A stretch of DNA of 64,000 bases from NCBI GenBank assembly GCA_012861695.1, contig JAAOOA010000174.1, forward strand, positions 474,001 to 538,000, given 5' to 3'. The notes below the pieces were generated by a model, which was given only the letters and a program-made list of their open reading frames with translations, did no database searches and had not been told where the DNA came from. Within the stretch, counting starts at the first letter, position 1. Every line of letters begins with the position of its first letter. Below, in pieces: positions 22,939 through 34,596 of the stretch. The position numbers and the translations under genes are program-made. This DNA comes from Trematomus loennbergii (lineage: Eukaryota; Chordata; Actinopteri; Perciformes; Nototheniidae).

Positions 22939-23777
22939 GTTGGTAACACTTTATTAAGGTACACACATTCACCATCAACTAGTTGTTAATTAACATGCAT
23001 ATTGCAGTATATTGGCTCTTTATTAGTCATTATAAAACACTTATTAATTCCTTATTCTACATGACCATATTCTACAAGTAATAGGCCATTAGTTGAGAGT
23101 TTTTCCTCAATTGAGTGCCACATTGTCCTAAAACCCGGAAGTAAGCTTCTTCCGGTTCCCTCGACAAAAAAGCAATGCAATTTCTCCATAGGATTTAGGA
23201 AAATAGCTGGAAATAAGGTCTGTGGTTGAGACACATTTAAGAGACGGATCACGTTTTGTTCAGTCGGATAATCTCCACATGTCTACCCTACTTTTATAAT
23301 TTTCTAATCATAAATCTATTGATTAGGGATATGTCAGACATATTGGACCCAATCTCCTAAAGGTACAAATAAGCTTCAGGACTCTGGGTGGGGCTTTTTC
23401 TATGGCAGCAGTTGGCATTTGAAGACTGTTGATGCTGGTAGATGTTGGACTGGCTGAGTGAGTTTCGGCCTGTTTAGCCGGGGAGCTGCGGGACAAACAG
23501 CCGTCAGCAGGAAGTCAAATATTGAGCAGAGCATATTAAGACCAAAACTCATGTCCAACAACTTCCTTACTTGCAATAAATAAGCACTAATTAGAGGGTT
23601 ATTGAGGAAACACTCTCAACTAATGGCCTATTACTTGTAGAATATGGTCATGTAGAATAAGGCATTAATAAGTGTTTTATAATGACTAATAAAGAGCCAA
23701 TACACTGCTAATATGCATGTTAATTAAGAACTAGTTGATGGTGAATGTGTGTACCTTAATATAAAGTGTTACCCAAC
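22939..23777. mobile_element. Foldback DNA element, block copy 2 (no nested MITE)
   Basis: Same GGTAACACTTTAT / ATAAAGTGTTACC ends and long inverted arms as 151-1707, but with an uninterrupted left arm (single TTAA at 22954-22957). About 840 bp, so this is the best representative of the element. Confidence 0.75.
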
Positions 23778-24347
23778 ATAATATTTAGATTCTCCTCTGT
23801 CTGAATAAATAATATACTATAGCCTATGCATTTTGATTGATGCAGCCATCAGACAACTTTCCTCTGTGGAAACTCAGCCTCAGGGGGCATTAACTTTGGC
23901 ATCAGTTCACTGACATTATCAACTGGTTTGTTTGGAGATGTCTGAACGATAAAGGAAGTTTAGGCCTGTATAGACTGCAAACAGTATTACAACATGTGTT
24001 TAGTCCTACTTTCAATAAGCAGACATTGCATTGGTTATGTATCATTAAAGATGATCAGACGCAGAGTTTGTATTCTAAACTCATCTAGTTGGCAAAGCTT
24101 TTTGTTAATTGGTCCAGATGTGGGACAGCAAATGACCAGACTATCAAAGCTCCCTGCAACACGTAGACCTGTAACAATACAAGTCGACTAAACTGGTCTG
24201 TGATTTGAATGGGTAAACAGTTTCCTTGTTTAAATGCCCAGTACACACAATTGGAATCAGAAATTCACATATTAAAAACGTCAAATTTAAACTGGAACAG
24301 TATCCCCTTTTGCTTTTAAGCCAGGGAAAATGTGTACGTCACTTTAA

Positions 24348-24952
24348 CCCTTATGTTGTGTTCGGGTCTCCCGTGACCCGTTTCAAGTTCAAATTATATA
24401 ATAACTACGCTCTAGTTTTTTTTATCGGAACAAGGCTTCATGATATCCTCCACAACAGCCATATAAACTCTACAAAACTGATTTTGATCATTTTAGCCAA
24501 GTCTGAAAGTCTCTAAAATAAAAAGTGTATAATTTGGTGTTCGGGTCTGGGGAGACCCAGCAGCATTGTTGTGGGTGACTCGGGGTCAAATTTGACCCAA
24601 TCAAGATTCATCTTTGACTTTAGACACCCCTCCCCCTTCATCCACTGTAACAATAATGTTAAGTCTATTAAGTCTATTATAGTCAGGTAACATCATTATC
24701 CACTGTCTTCACCATAAGGAATATAATGAGCGAATATAATCAAATGTTTTACTTAAATATGTGGTGTGATGTGTTTTGGGGCCATAAAATAAAATTACAA
24801 CAGTACGGTTATGAATGCATAATAAGTTAGTTATGATGTAGTTAAAACAATATCGGATGATAGTCATTATTTTGGAGTGTTTTGGACTGAGATACATCAT
24901 GGGTCAAAATTGTCACCATGAACAGTAACAGCTTTCGAACACAACACAAGGG
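24348..24952. mobile_element. piggyBac-type MITE (605 bp)
   Basis: TTAA at 24344-24347 and 24953-24956. Termini CCCTTATGTTGTGTTCGGGTC and GAACACAACACAAGGG are inverted repeats. The internal GGTCAAATTTGACCC palindrome (near 24584) is typical of these fish elements. The empty site is at 4180-4183 and a deleted copy lies at 42183-42656. No transposase. Confidence 0.85.
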
Positions 24953-25111
24953 TTAATAATGTCTAAACATGAGGAAGATAAAACCTAACCAAAAGAGCTG
25001 CAGTAAGAGGGGGGCAAAACTGGAAGGGCAACAGATCATAATCCTTAGATCAAACTCAAGGCATGCAAGTTTTGCAGTAGTGTTTCAACAGTGGAGACAA
25101 TTCTGTTTCTC

Positions 25112-25182
25112 TATAAATTAATACTAAACTCATCCAGTCGTCAGCTCTTACTCAACTACTCATCAGGGTCTCTGCTACAAGG
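25112..25182 (+). promoter_or_regulatory. Upstream alternative TATA/5'-UTR exon (block 2)
   Basis: TATAAA at 25112-25117 and donor AAGG|GTGAGT ending the exon at 25182, near-identical to 4339-4409 and 42817-42887. It lies about 2 kb upstream of the second first-exon of TRIM copy 3 (ending 27155), so either may be spliced to the 34595 acceptor. Function inferred only. Confidence 0.45.
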
Positions 25183-25309
25183 GTGAGTAGAGCTGTCAAT
25201 ATTTAACTATACTGTATTTTTTAGTTTGAAGACAATCTTGCTCCACCTTTTGTGCAAATGTTGCTGCATGTAATCAAAAGTATAACATTTAAAAAAACGA
25301 TTAGAATTT

Positions 25310-26515
25310 TATGGGATATGTCAGACATATTGGACCCAATCTCCTAAAGGTACAAATAAGCTTCAGGACTCAGGGTGGGGTCTTCTCTATGGCAGCAGTT
25401 GGCATTTGAAGACTGTTGATGCTGGAAGATGTTGGACTGGCTGAGTGAGTTTCGGCCTGTTTAGCCGGGGAGCTGCGGGACAAACAGCCGTCAGCAACAG
25501 GAAGTCAAAGTGTTTCTGAGTGATCAATAATCAGATCTGATCTGTGAGATTTGTGAAATGTGGACTCGATACAGCGCAGCTTTGGCAAGGGAAACCATAG
25601 AGATCAGGCTCCTCCAACAATTCAACACAATATAGATACATCATAATATAATATAAAATAAAAGACTAATTCAGGAAGTAAAGAGGTTCTGCTTTTAATA
25701 TAAAAACCTAAAAATAGTGTTTACCAATTATACTAAAATATTATTATTATTATTATTAAATAATAATGATTACAAAAATGTAATAAAATATATTATTATT
25801 ATTATAATACATAATAATAATAATAATAATTAAATAATAGGTTTATTATAATAAAATAATAATAATTGTATTAGAATAACTTTTATCATAATACTAATAA
25901 CACTACTACTAATAATAACTACAATAAAAATAATAATTAATGTTGGTACTAATCTGAATTTTGGATTGTATTTTTATGGAATTCTTGAATGTATAAGTTT
26001 CAAAGAGAAAAACTAAATATCAGTGATATTACAACAACAACAATAATATTGTGAATAAGATACAGAGATGTTTGCACAGAGATTTCCTCAGGTAAATGTT
26101 TTATATATTTGAGTAACTAAGACATATTCTTATATATTTTGCAACTTAATGTAAAGTAACCTTGATTTAAGTGGTCCAATCACTGGGAGATATCATTCTC
26201 TACTGTCTCTTTTTTTCTTAGCTTAATGAGGATATTTAACATGTTGTTATGTTTCAGCATTAGGCAACAATCTCATCAATCGAGACCCAATATCTCACGA
26301 GGAAAAAGTGAGAACAGGATAATATGATTGCTTTAATTCAGGCAACAAAATGCCATAATGATCCATAAGGGATGCTGCCTGAGAGAAAACACTCTTCTTC
26401 CTTGTTATCATGACCACTAATGTTACATATTCAATGTCTAAAAGGTAGTTTATTTTATTGTATATAGATTTCTGTTTTAGAGTAGATACATATTGTACTT
26501 GTTGTACATTTGATG
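25310..26515. repeat. tomm20-intron-derived spacer with (TTA)n tract
   Basis: From about 25468 (GGGAGCTGCGGGAC) this follows tomm20 intron 2 rightwards (GTTTCTGAGTGATCAATAAT and the AT-rich tract at 25735-25945), but exon 2 is deleted near 26145. Left of the GGGAGCTG point it is a 190-bp segment also found inside the foldback elements. Non-coding. Confidence 0.7.
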
Positions 26516-26745
26516 AAGGTACGTTGTCTACATTACTAATCATAATAATAAAACATGTCCCCGAAGCTGCAGAGTTTGGGAGGAGACCGGCTGAGGTCGA
26601 TCTGAGGGACCGTTGGGGTTGGTAGGGGGTGAGGAGGTCAGTGAGGTAGGGGGGGGGGGGGCAGATGGCGGAGGGCTTTGTAAGTAAGGACCAGTCTTTT
26701 TTAGTTGATGCGGTGGGAGACGGGAAACCAGTATAGTTCAAGTTC
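26515..26745 (-). mobile_element. LINE reverse-transcriptase C-terminal fragment
   Basis: The minus strand reads …PPYLTDLLTPYQPQRSLRSTSAGLLPNS, a conserved LINE RT C-terminal motif. It includes a poly-G run at 26648-26661. Absent from the homologous spacers at 14075 and 44635, so it inserted after duplication. Confidence 0.65.
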
Positions 26746-27065
26746 ATTAAGTACTACAATGGGAATAAGTCTTTAACTATGTAGATTATGTCATCCATGA
26801 CATTTTACTGACATCTGTTTTCCAATAAATCTAACTGAAAACATTCATCATAATAATATTAGAAACAGCTTTTGACACACCTCACTCCTCACACGTCTAA
26901 AGCAGAACCTTTGCTCCCTAACTATCAGAGAAAACCTGGTATTTCTCAATACCCATGCAGATCAGAGGGAGGGAACAGAACCAGCAGACAGTGAGAGGAG
27001 GAGCTACAGTGGAAAGAGGAGAGCTTACACGACACACTCAGGGAACGAACGTTAAATTAGTTAGA

Positions 27066-27155
27066 GAGACTAGTCTCTGTTTCTGTCTAAAGAAAATACA
27101 AACTGAGTTCATCAGATCTTTCTCAACAACACAGCAGAATCTCTGTCAAACACTG
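27066..27155 (+). promoter_or_regulatory. TRIM copy 3 5'-UTR exon region
   Basis: Same exon end (ACTG|GTGAGT, 27155) and GAGACTAGTCTC palindrome (27066-27077) as copies 2, 4 and 5. It heads a 7.4 kb intron swollen by transposons. Confidence 0.5.
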
Positions 27156-28504
27156 GTGAGTACACTGATTATATTTACACTTTCAACAAGCAGGACTAAC
27201 ACAAAACTTCAGCTCTACTCAGTCGAAATCTCCACCCAACTTGTTTTTCTCTAACAACATAACCATATGATATAGAGTCCACTTTAAACAGCTTAAACAG
27301 TCTCTTTGTATCAGCTCTTAGTACTTTGTCAAATGTCCCTCTATGGGACTAATAAAGGTATTCTGATTCTGATTAGTAACTTGTAACTTGTGTTGTAGTA
27401 CTCGAGACCGGTCATGTATCGAGACCACCATTTAACGGTCTCGTCTTGTCTCGGTCTCGGACCTACTGTAAAGGTCACAAGATTTTGTGTCAAGAGCGAG
27501 CGAGACTTTCTTATTATAAATCCATAGTTGAGACCACGGCTGTTGCTGGGGATGGATTGGATGTAAAACGCCCTGTTAAAACCAATAACGTGACTTCACG
27601 TGACTCCGAATCTTTGCCCTCATGCGCCGCAAGTTTGTTAACATGGCATGGTTTCAGGCGCGCCGGATTCATTTTAGAAGTGGGGGGGGGCCAAAAAAGT
27701 GTATGTGTATGGCCCAATCCCAAACCACGCCCTACACCTACCCCTCACACTCCCCTCCGTGACGGAGTGACACATGAGGCTCCCTCCTGTCAGATGGAGG
27801 GAGTAAATACAGCAGCAAGCTTTGGGACAAACTCCCCTCTCTCCGGCAGAAACAGGAAATGCCGTAACTGTATGTAACAACAGTTTCAAATCAGCACTCT
27901 TTGACAAAACATGTAAATAATAACTCAAATAAAACTCCAAACATCTTCATTGTGTTACTTTTTGTAAAGCTCTTTTAGTTTTAAACCTTGCAACAGTCTG
28001 TAAATATACACAACTTATAATAAAATGCACACATTTACCTTTTTTCTAATCTAGACTAAACACAGGTATGATCCTAAGTTAAAAATATATTGAGGTTATC
28101 ATGAGGTTGTTAACATCGCAATTTATCAGTGGATGTTTGCTGGAAGCACAATAACTGCATAGTGTTTGCATTGCTTTTAATTTCAGTTAATATAGTGGTG
28201 AGAGACTCCCGATACATTAATCAACATCATGATGTAGATTTATAAATTCATTAATTGTCTTATGTAATGCATATTTCCCAGTGAGCATGAAGCTTTGAGA
28301 GTGGGTTTTTCTCAGCTACGAGATCAACTAGCTTTGGAAATTGCTCCTTATCCGCAGCCCCCTGATTGCTAGGCCCTGTTGGGTTAGAAACTGCAGACAG
28401 CGCAGTTGCTCCATCATTCCATCTCTTATTTTTTCCTGCTCAATACGCTGTTGTTGACAAGCTGTATGTTGACTGGTGTTTGACTGAAGAAAGCGCACTT
28501 TTTT

Positions 28505-28720
28505 TTAATACACTCTGTGGAAATGAGACTTTTTCGTGGCTGTCCAGGAGGCTTGGGCACTTTTTCCAGTTATAACTCCGGTATTAACAAAGCAATCATC
28601 TCCACATTTTGAGAAAGTTACAAGCCGTTTGACAGCAGCAAATCTGCATATTTCACAGAAGGCCCGTTTAGTGGTTTTGCAATAATTAACCACTCTCTGT
28701 TTTTGTACCATTCTGCGTTG
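28505..28720 (-). pseudogene. TTF/ZMYM-like zinc-finger fragment of a hAT transposase
   Basis: The minus strand reads CKTTKRAFCEICRFAAVKRL then VTFSKCGDDCFVNTG and a KKSHFHR end, resembling the N-terminal zinc finger of ZMYM1-like hAT transposases. The preceding part (FNAEWYKNREWL) is in another frame, one base off. The rest of the transposase is missing. Confidence 0.55.
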
Positions 28721-29559
28721 AAGTACCTTTCTCTTTGCCCAGACGATCTAGCGGCCTCCTTTTTTTCGACAGTTAGCTGTACAGCTTACCCGCCTCAATG
28801 TCCCGACAACAAACCTCCATGCAGTCGGAACCAGCCTGTTCGGTTCAACGACGGCGGTGGCGGCGGTTTGACAGTCTCTGCGGCCGCAGAGCTGCTGCTT
28901 TTGGCTTAATCTGGCTTCGCTGTTCTATGATTGATGAAGGTCCAGGCTCCGTTGATGTGGATGTCAGGGATGTGACCTTCCAGTTGTTAAATTTAAGTTT
29001 AGATTGACTGTATTTAGTTTTTTCTGCGCTGGTTCTTCTGACATGTTTGCAAGTGTATCTATTCTTTCTGGTTAACGGCTGACACACACAGAACAACGTA
29101 ACAAATAAAGTAAACAACGTAACAAAAAACAAATCTAAGCTTGTTATTGGTTGTAATGTACATGAATACATTTGAATGGTGTGACAATGTCTTATTTGAT
29201 TGGGTTAAAATGTACATATTCTTCCTGTTATGTCTGCCTGCTTTATTTTACCTAATGCAAAGTGACCTGCTCCATTGAAAATCAGTCGCATTGACCCGAA
29301 GACACATTTTGAGTTGTATACACTGTTGGAAAGAGGAGATTCATAGCTTTCTAATGATATCAGGATTGTTGTTGTCGGCTACTCCAAATATTAAGCAAAA
29401 TATGTCACATTATATATGACTGTTACAGTCATCATTTTGAGAAAGGCCTTTAAAGTTTCCTCTTCTGGATCGATCTGATTGATTATTAGCGGAGCAAATG
29501 ATCAAAATAGTACGAAGGAAGATATTTTCGTTTGGATTACTGGTCTGGGGGAAGCCCGG

Positions 29560-29606
29560 TGTGTGGTGGTGTGTGTGTGTGTGGTGGTGGTTGTGTGTGT
29601 GTGTGT

Positions 29607-29649
<43 letters not shown>

Positions 29650-29681
29650 TGTGTGTGTGTGTGTGTTGTGTGTGTGTGGTG

Positions 29682-29712
<31 letters not shown>

Positions 29713-29717
29713 TGTGT

Positions 29718-29797
<80 letters not shown>

Positions 29798-29870
29798 TGT
29801 GTGTGTGTGTGTGTGTGTTGTGTGTGTGTGTGGTGTGTGTGTGTGTATTTTTGCATTTGTGTGTATTGTG
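29560..29870. repeat. (GT)n microsatellite, about 300 bp
   Basis: Long interrupted TG tract inside the hAT element, the longest in the window. All ORFs over it are simple-repeat artefacts. Confidence 0.95.
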
Positions 29871-29884
29871 TTTGTTTCCGGGGA

Positions 29885-30840
29885 TAGATAGATAGATCGT
29901 ACTTTATTGATCCCAAATTGAGAAATAGTTTTTGTTACAGCAGCATAAAAGGCATTTTACAATAAAACAAAACTACAAAATATACAAGAATAGAAATAAA
30001 ATAAAATATAAAATATAAAATATACATGTCGAAATAGAAAATATACATGTAGATATTATATATATATATATATACAAATATATATATATATATATATTCA
30101 AAATATATGAAATATGGAGTATTAAATATGAAACAGATTATGTATGAGTAAAATGTACAACGTGGTTTTATTTCAAGAGAAACTATGGAGCAGAGAGTTC
30201 TCTTCCAGCCAGAGGTGATTATTGTACAGTGTTATTGCAGTGGGCAGGAATGTTTTCCAGTATCTGTCCTTGTGGCAGGGGAGCTGCAGCAGTCTGTTGG
30301 AGAAGGAGCTCCGTTGACTGTCCAGCTGCAGGTGGAGAGGATGGCTGGGGTATCCATGATGGACAACAGCCTGTTCAGTGTCCTCCTCTCCACCACAGCT
30401 TCAAAGGGGTCCAGCTGATGCCGATGACTGACCCAGCTTTCCTGATCAGTTTATTGATCCTGCTGGTGTCACCGGCTCTGATGCTGCCCCCCCAGCAGAC
30501 CGCAGCAAAGAAGAGTGCACTAGCCACAACAGACTGATAGAAGATCTCCAGCATCTTACTGCATACGTTGAAGGATCTCAGCTTCCTCGAAAATAGAGTC
30601 GGCTCATCCCTTCTTGTACACAGCGTCAGTGTTGATCCTCCAGTTCAGCCCATTGTCTAGGTGCACTCCCAGGTACTTGGTAGACCTCCACAACTGCCAC
30701 ATCCTCCTAGAATGCACAGGGGCAGAGGAGGAGATGTCCTCTTCCTCCTGAAATCAATGACCATCTCTCTGGTCTTGGCCACATTCAGAAGCAGATGATT
30801 TCTTCAGTCCACTCAACAAAAACACTCACGAGAAACACCG
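29885..30840 (-). mobile_element. 5'-truncated Rex-like LINE fragment
   Basis: The minus strand contains KTREMVIDFRRK, then STKYLGVHLDNGLNWRINTD and RKAGSVIG motifs of a non-LTR RT C-terminal half, in broken frames. The 3' end is a (GATA)n/A-rich tail with an AT run at 30057-30098. Confidence 0.65.
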
Positions 30841-31654
30841 GCTGTTGTTATGCCTGCTGTGACGTAAAGTTACTCCGTTCTCCGCTTGTAATTATGCCGT
30901 TACAAGCTTCAACGTTGTATTTATCATCTGAATTTGCCGAAACAAGTTTAATATTCTGAAAGCCAAGACTTTGTTTATTTAAAATCAGGTAAAAAAAAAC
31001 TGTAACGGGCCCTGCCGTGTTATCTATGATTACTATAAGCCTTACATTCATAATGTCAGCGGAGGGAGGGGAAGCGGCGCTGTGGAAGAGCAGAGTGGCG
31101 AGTGAGAGCTGTCATTTCCCTTTACAAGCTTCAAACATGCCTGTAGCTATGGGATTGAATATAACAATCAAAAATAACAAAATATACACAGCTAGATCAG
31201 ATCGCGTTTTAGATGCGACTTTAGAGTAGAGGGGAATTATTGAACGGGATTTGTACAGTGTTCCGCGGCATCCGCCGCTGCGAAAATGTGGGGCAGGGCT
31301 GAAAAGTGGGGGGGCCAATGGCCCCCTGGCCCCCCGCTTCCGGCGCCCTTGCATGGTTTATACCAGCTGCTACACTCAAACGGTCTTGCAGTGAAGATGT
31401 TGCAAAATGTGTGTGTGTGTTTTCACTGAACGCAAACTCAGAGAGAGAGAGCCGTAACATTTATATTATGTTCTTACTATGTTACTGTTTTTATATGAAA
31501 AGGATAACTTTTGAATAAATATGATGAAGTTGAATTTATATCTTACGTATATGTGTCTTTTTATGATGATGTGGATCTTTCAGATCAAATTGACTATGGT
31601 ATCTTACACATGCTATTGTAAGTGTATCATGTAGTGTTGGATTCACAGTAGTCG

Positions 31655-31837
31655 GGTTCCGGTCTTGATTCGGTCTCGCCCTCTTAAAGTCTTGGTCTTG
31701 TCTTGGTCTCGCCCTCTTAAAGTCTTGGTCTTGTCTTGGTCTTGCTACTCTTCAGTCTTGGTAATGTCTTGGTCTCGCCCTCTTAAATTCTTGGTAATGT
31801 CTTGGTCTCGGATAAGGTTGTCTCGACTACAACACTA
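31655..31837. repeat. Subterminal tandem repeats of the hAT element
   Basis: About four degenerate units of roughly 38 bp built on GTCTCGCCCTCTTAAAGTCT and GGTCTTGTCTTGGTC. Such arrays are usually transposase-binding sites in hAT elements. Confidence 0.7.
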
Positions 31838-31898
31838 CTTGTAACTGAATCTCTGTGGTGAGGAGTTTTGATTCACTTCTGCTCTCCTGCTCTTATTT

Positions 31899-33539
31899 AG
31901 TGGGAATGCTGACACAGCTTTCCAACTATCCGTTATGCTACGCACGAAATTCTTTATTATTCCGCTGGGTATTTTGCGCCTCTTCTTCTCCCACATTAAA
32001 CATCGCAGAAACTCCGTACAAACATAAAACGTTCAGCTCGGTCGGGAATCGATGGCTATTTCTTTTATCATTCATAACTTTCATAATTCCAGAGATACAT
32101 CCCATAATTCATCCCATTTTTAACATGGAAGTCAATGGAGAAACTCTTCAGACTTCAACAATCTTCATGCAACTTCAACTGTTAACTGCTCCTTCTTAAA
32201 ATGCTAACTGCTCCTTCATACTTTCACTCAGAAACCTCATTCCAACTTTAAATGTTACACATCTTTCTGACATTATTCGTGTACCACAAACTTTTAAATC
32301 TGATTCTTACTTTTAGAGATATTAAACATTGTCAGACCTTGGTAAAGAGGCCTTCTTCAGATTTTAGAGTGCGTGATGTCACAGCTAGAGTGGAGGACAG
32401 ATTTAATTTTGCCTTCATTTTCTTTTAAACCTGCCATAATTCCCAAACCCTACATTCCTGAGACATAATCTTTCATGACAAACGTAGGAAAACATCTCGT
32501 AGCTTGAAAGATAAAAAAAAATAAGCAAAATAATTAAACAAATGCCTCTTGAGGGCATGAAGTGACAAAAACTTTCAACATGTCTCCATTAAACCCCATT
32601 GTAAGTTCAGCCTCACCTTTCCCCACCACAGCAGCCGCACACCTTTAGTTAATCTGCCAAAAATGCCACATTATTAACCTGAAAGTACACAAAAAGTACA
32701 CTTCAGATGCTCAAGTTCCTTGACATGCTTCACGCTTTGAAATGTCACCGATATCTGTTACGGTTCTTCACAAAACGTTCACATGTAAGAGGTTTATCTC
32801 TCATTCAGAACAATGAAAATGCTCTCTTCTCACTGATCACCATGGAAACCTTTGATCTCTGGACATGTCGTTAGCTCAAATATAAACACCTGTGTCATGG
32901 AACACGATGATGTCATAACTCCAACTGACATGCTCAGAGCAGCACACTTCAGATAATGGTTAATGGTTAATGGTCCTGCCCTCAAGAGCTCTACGTCAAT
33001 TATGGGGTGTCATCATATGCCGTTTCCATGGAAACGCATCCCTCGCCATAAAAGACGATGTCGCTATAACTCCTATGAAAATGTTCAAAAAGTGCTCAAA
33101 CTTCACATGTGTGCTAACAGTCCAGCCGTGAAGACATCTACGGGACAGTTTTGAGATTTCTTCAAATGCCGTTGCCATGGTAACACAATGCTCGCCATGA
33201 AACACGGTTTTCTCATAACTTCAGTGAAAATGCTCCAAACGGCCCACAACTTCACAGGTTTGGTAACGATGCAGCCATCAGCGCATCTAAGTGTATTATG
33301 TGATGTCATCAGATGCCGTTGGCATGGCGACAGATCATTCGCCATCAAGTTAGTTCAAAAGTTTGCAGTTCAAATATTCTGCTGCTTTTCCAAGCCTTTT
33401 TACTTTCTTTTCTTCTCTCATCACACATTCACATTCAGTGTTCATGTATCATTTCAATCTAAATTCTTCACTTTCTTCTTAACATTACATTTCAGCATAG
33501 CAGTTTAGCGTCAGCTTTTCAGCATAAAGCATTCCCACT
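31899..33539. mobile_element. TA-flanked DNA element with internal ~150-bp tandem repeats
   Basis: Inverted ends GTGGGAATGCT (left) and AGCATTCCCAC (right), each bordered by TA, suggest Tc1/mariner-like target choice. Absent from the paralogous introns. No transposase ORF. The right part (about 32830-33360) contains degenerate tandem units each carrying a CCATGG-type core. Confidence 0.55.
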
Positions 33540-33564
33540 AGCAATTTCTAGTTTTTAACAAAAG

Positions 33565-33955
33565 AAAATTAACGCCACTAATTATTTTAACGCGATTAAC
33601 GCATGTGTATTTTTTGTCCTCGGCCGCCCCGTAGTTTCAGAGCGCATCGAGTTTAAAATACTATCTACAAGCTGATGCTGACAGCCCCGCTCCTGCCGCC
33701 CGCTTGCGGCAGACCACACTTCTACGCTCACGGCAGGCCCGGACTGGCGATCGGGAGGACCGGGAGGGTGTGTTTATGTGTGGCGCGAGAGAGAGAGAAC
33801 ATGCACATCCTACGTGTATTGTTGTTGTTAGCGCAGCTAGCTAGCACCAGATGCTAACGGATATAAGGAGCTGTTTCAATGAAAACAGAGGACAACTGCG
33901 CCGAGCACTTGACTTTATGCAAGTAGCCAGACAGTGGGACATTATAGAAAAGACA

Positions 33956-34000
<45 letters not shown>

Positions 34001-34251
34001 TATTGTATATTGTATGTATCATAATGATAATAAACAATGTTCAAATGATAATAAACAAACATTTGCATAAAGCATATTTGCATATTTGTCCACTCATATG
34101 TTGATAAGAGTATTCAAAACTTGAAAAATATCCCTCTAAGGTACATTTAGAACAGATGAAAAATGTGCGATTAATTTGCGATTAATCGCGATTAACTATG
34201 GACATCATGCGATTAATCGCGATTAAATATTTTAATCGACTGACAGCCCTA
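33565..34251. mobile_element. DNA-element remnant with GATTAATCGC termini
   Basis: The right end carries repeated GCGATTAATCGCGATTAA units and the terminus GACTGACAGCCCTA, a common fish repeat of probable hAT origin. The left end has TTAACGCGATTAACGCATG. Contains a (CA)n run at 33955-34001. The left boundary is unclear. Confidence 0.55.
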
Positions 34252-34596
34252 CTTCTGACATATTGCTTTTACCCATTTCCTCTGCTGTTTCAAAATAAAA
34301 TCTTTCCATTAGAGAAACAGTTGGAGTCTTTTAATGTGAGCAGCTAGAGGAAATTAATAATTATGGTCACAAAGTAAGAAGAGCAGTGTTATTTTTCAAT
34401 AGAAAATGATCGACAAAACCTATATTTTCATTGCTGTTGCCAGAGTTGCATGCTTGACCCTGTCAGAGTTAAATGGTCACGGTTGCTCATGGCTTGTTAC
34501 AAGTTATCAAATTCTTTCTTTAAAACAATATATGATATGAATTGATGATTGATGTTTCAAATGTTTTCTGTTTTCTTTCTCATTATGTGTGTAGAT

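Larger units (their letters stand above)
27388..31837 (-). mobile_element. hAT-type DNA transposon, degraded and nested
   Basis: An 8-bp target-site duplication, CTTGTAAC (27380-27387 and 31838-31845), flanks TIRs related to TAGTGTTGTAGT / ACTACAACACTA. The empty site exists in copies 2 and 5 (near 14635 and 50280); copy 4 has a truncated version at the same site (45259). Subterminal GGTCTCG / GTCTTGGTCTTG repeats cover both ends. A minus-strand piece of a zinc-finger transposase lies at 28505-28720. Inside are a long (GT)n tract (29560-29870), a LINE fragment (29885-30840) and other repeats. No intact transposase. Confidence 0.8.

Noticed and set aside
29410..29916. ORFs of 119-168 aa on both strands
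   Set aside because: They lie wholly on a (GT)n tract inside the hAT element.
31017..31518. Short ORFs near a GGCCCCCTGGCCCCC palindrome
   Set aside because: Part of repeat debris inside the hAT element; no domain.
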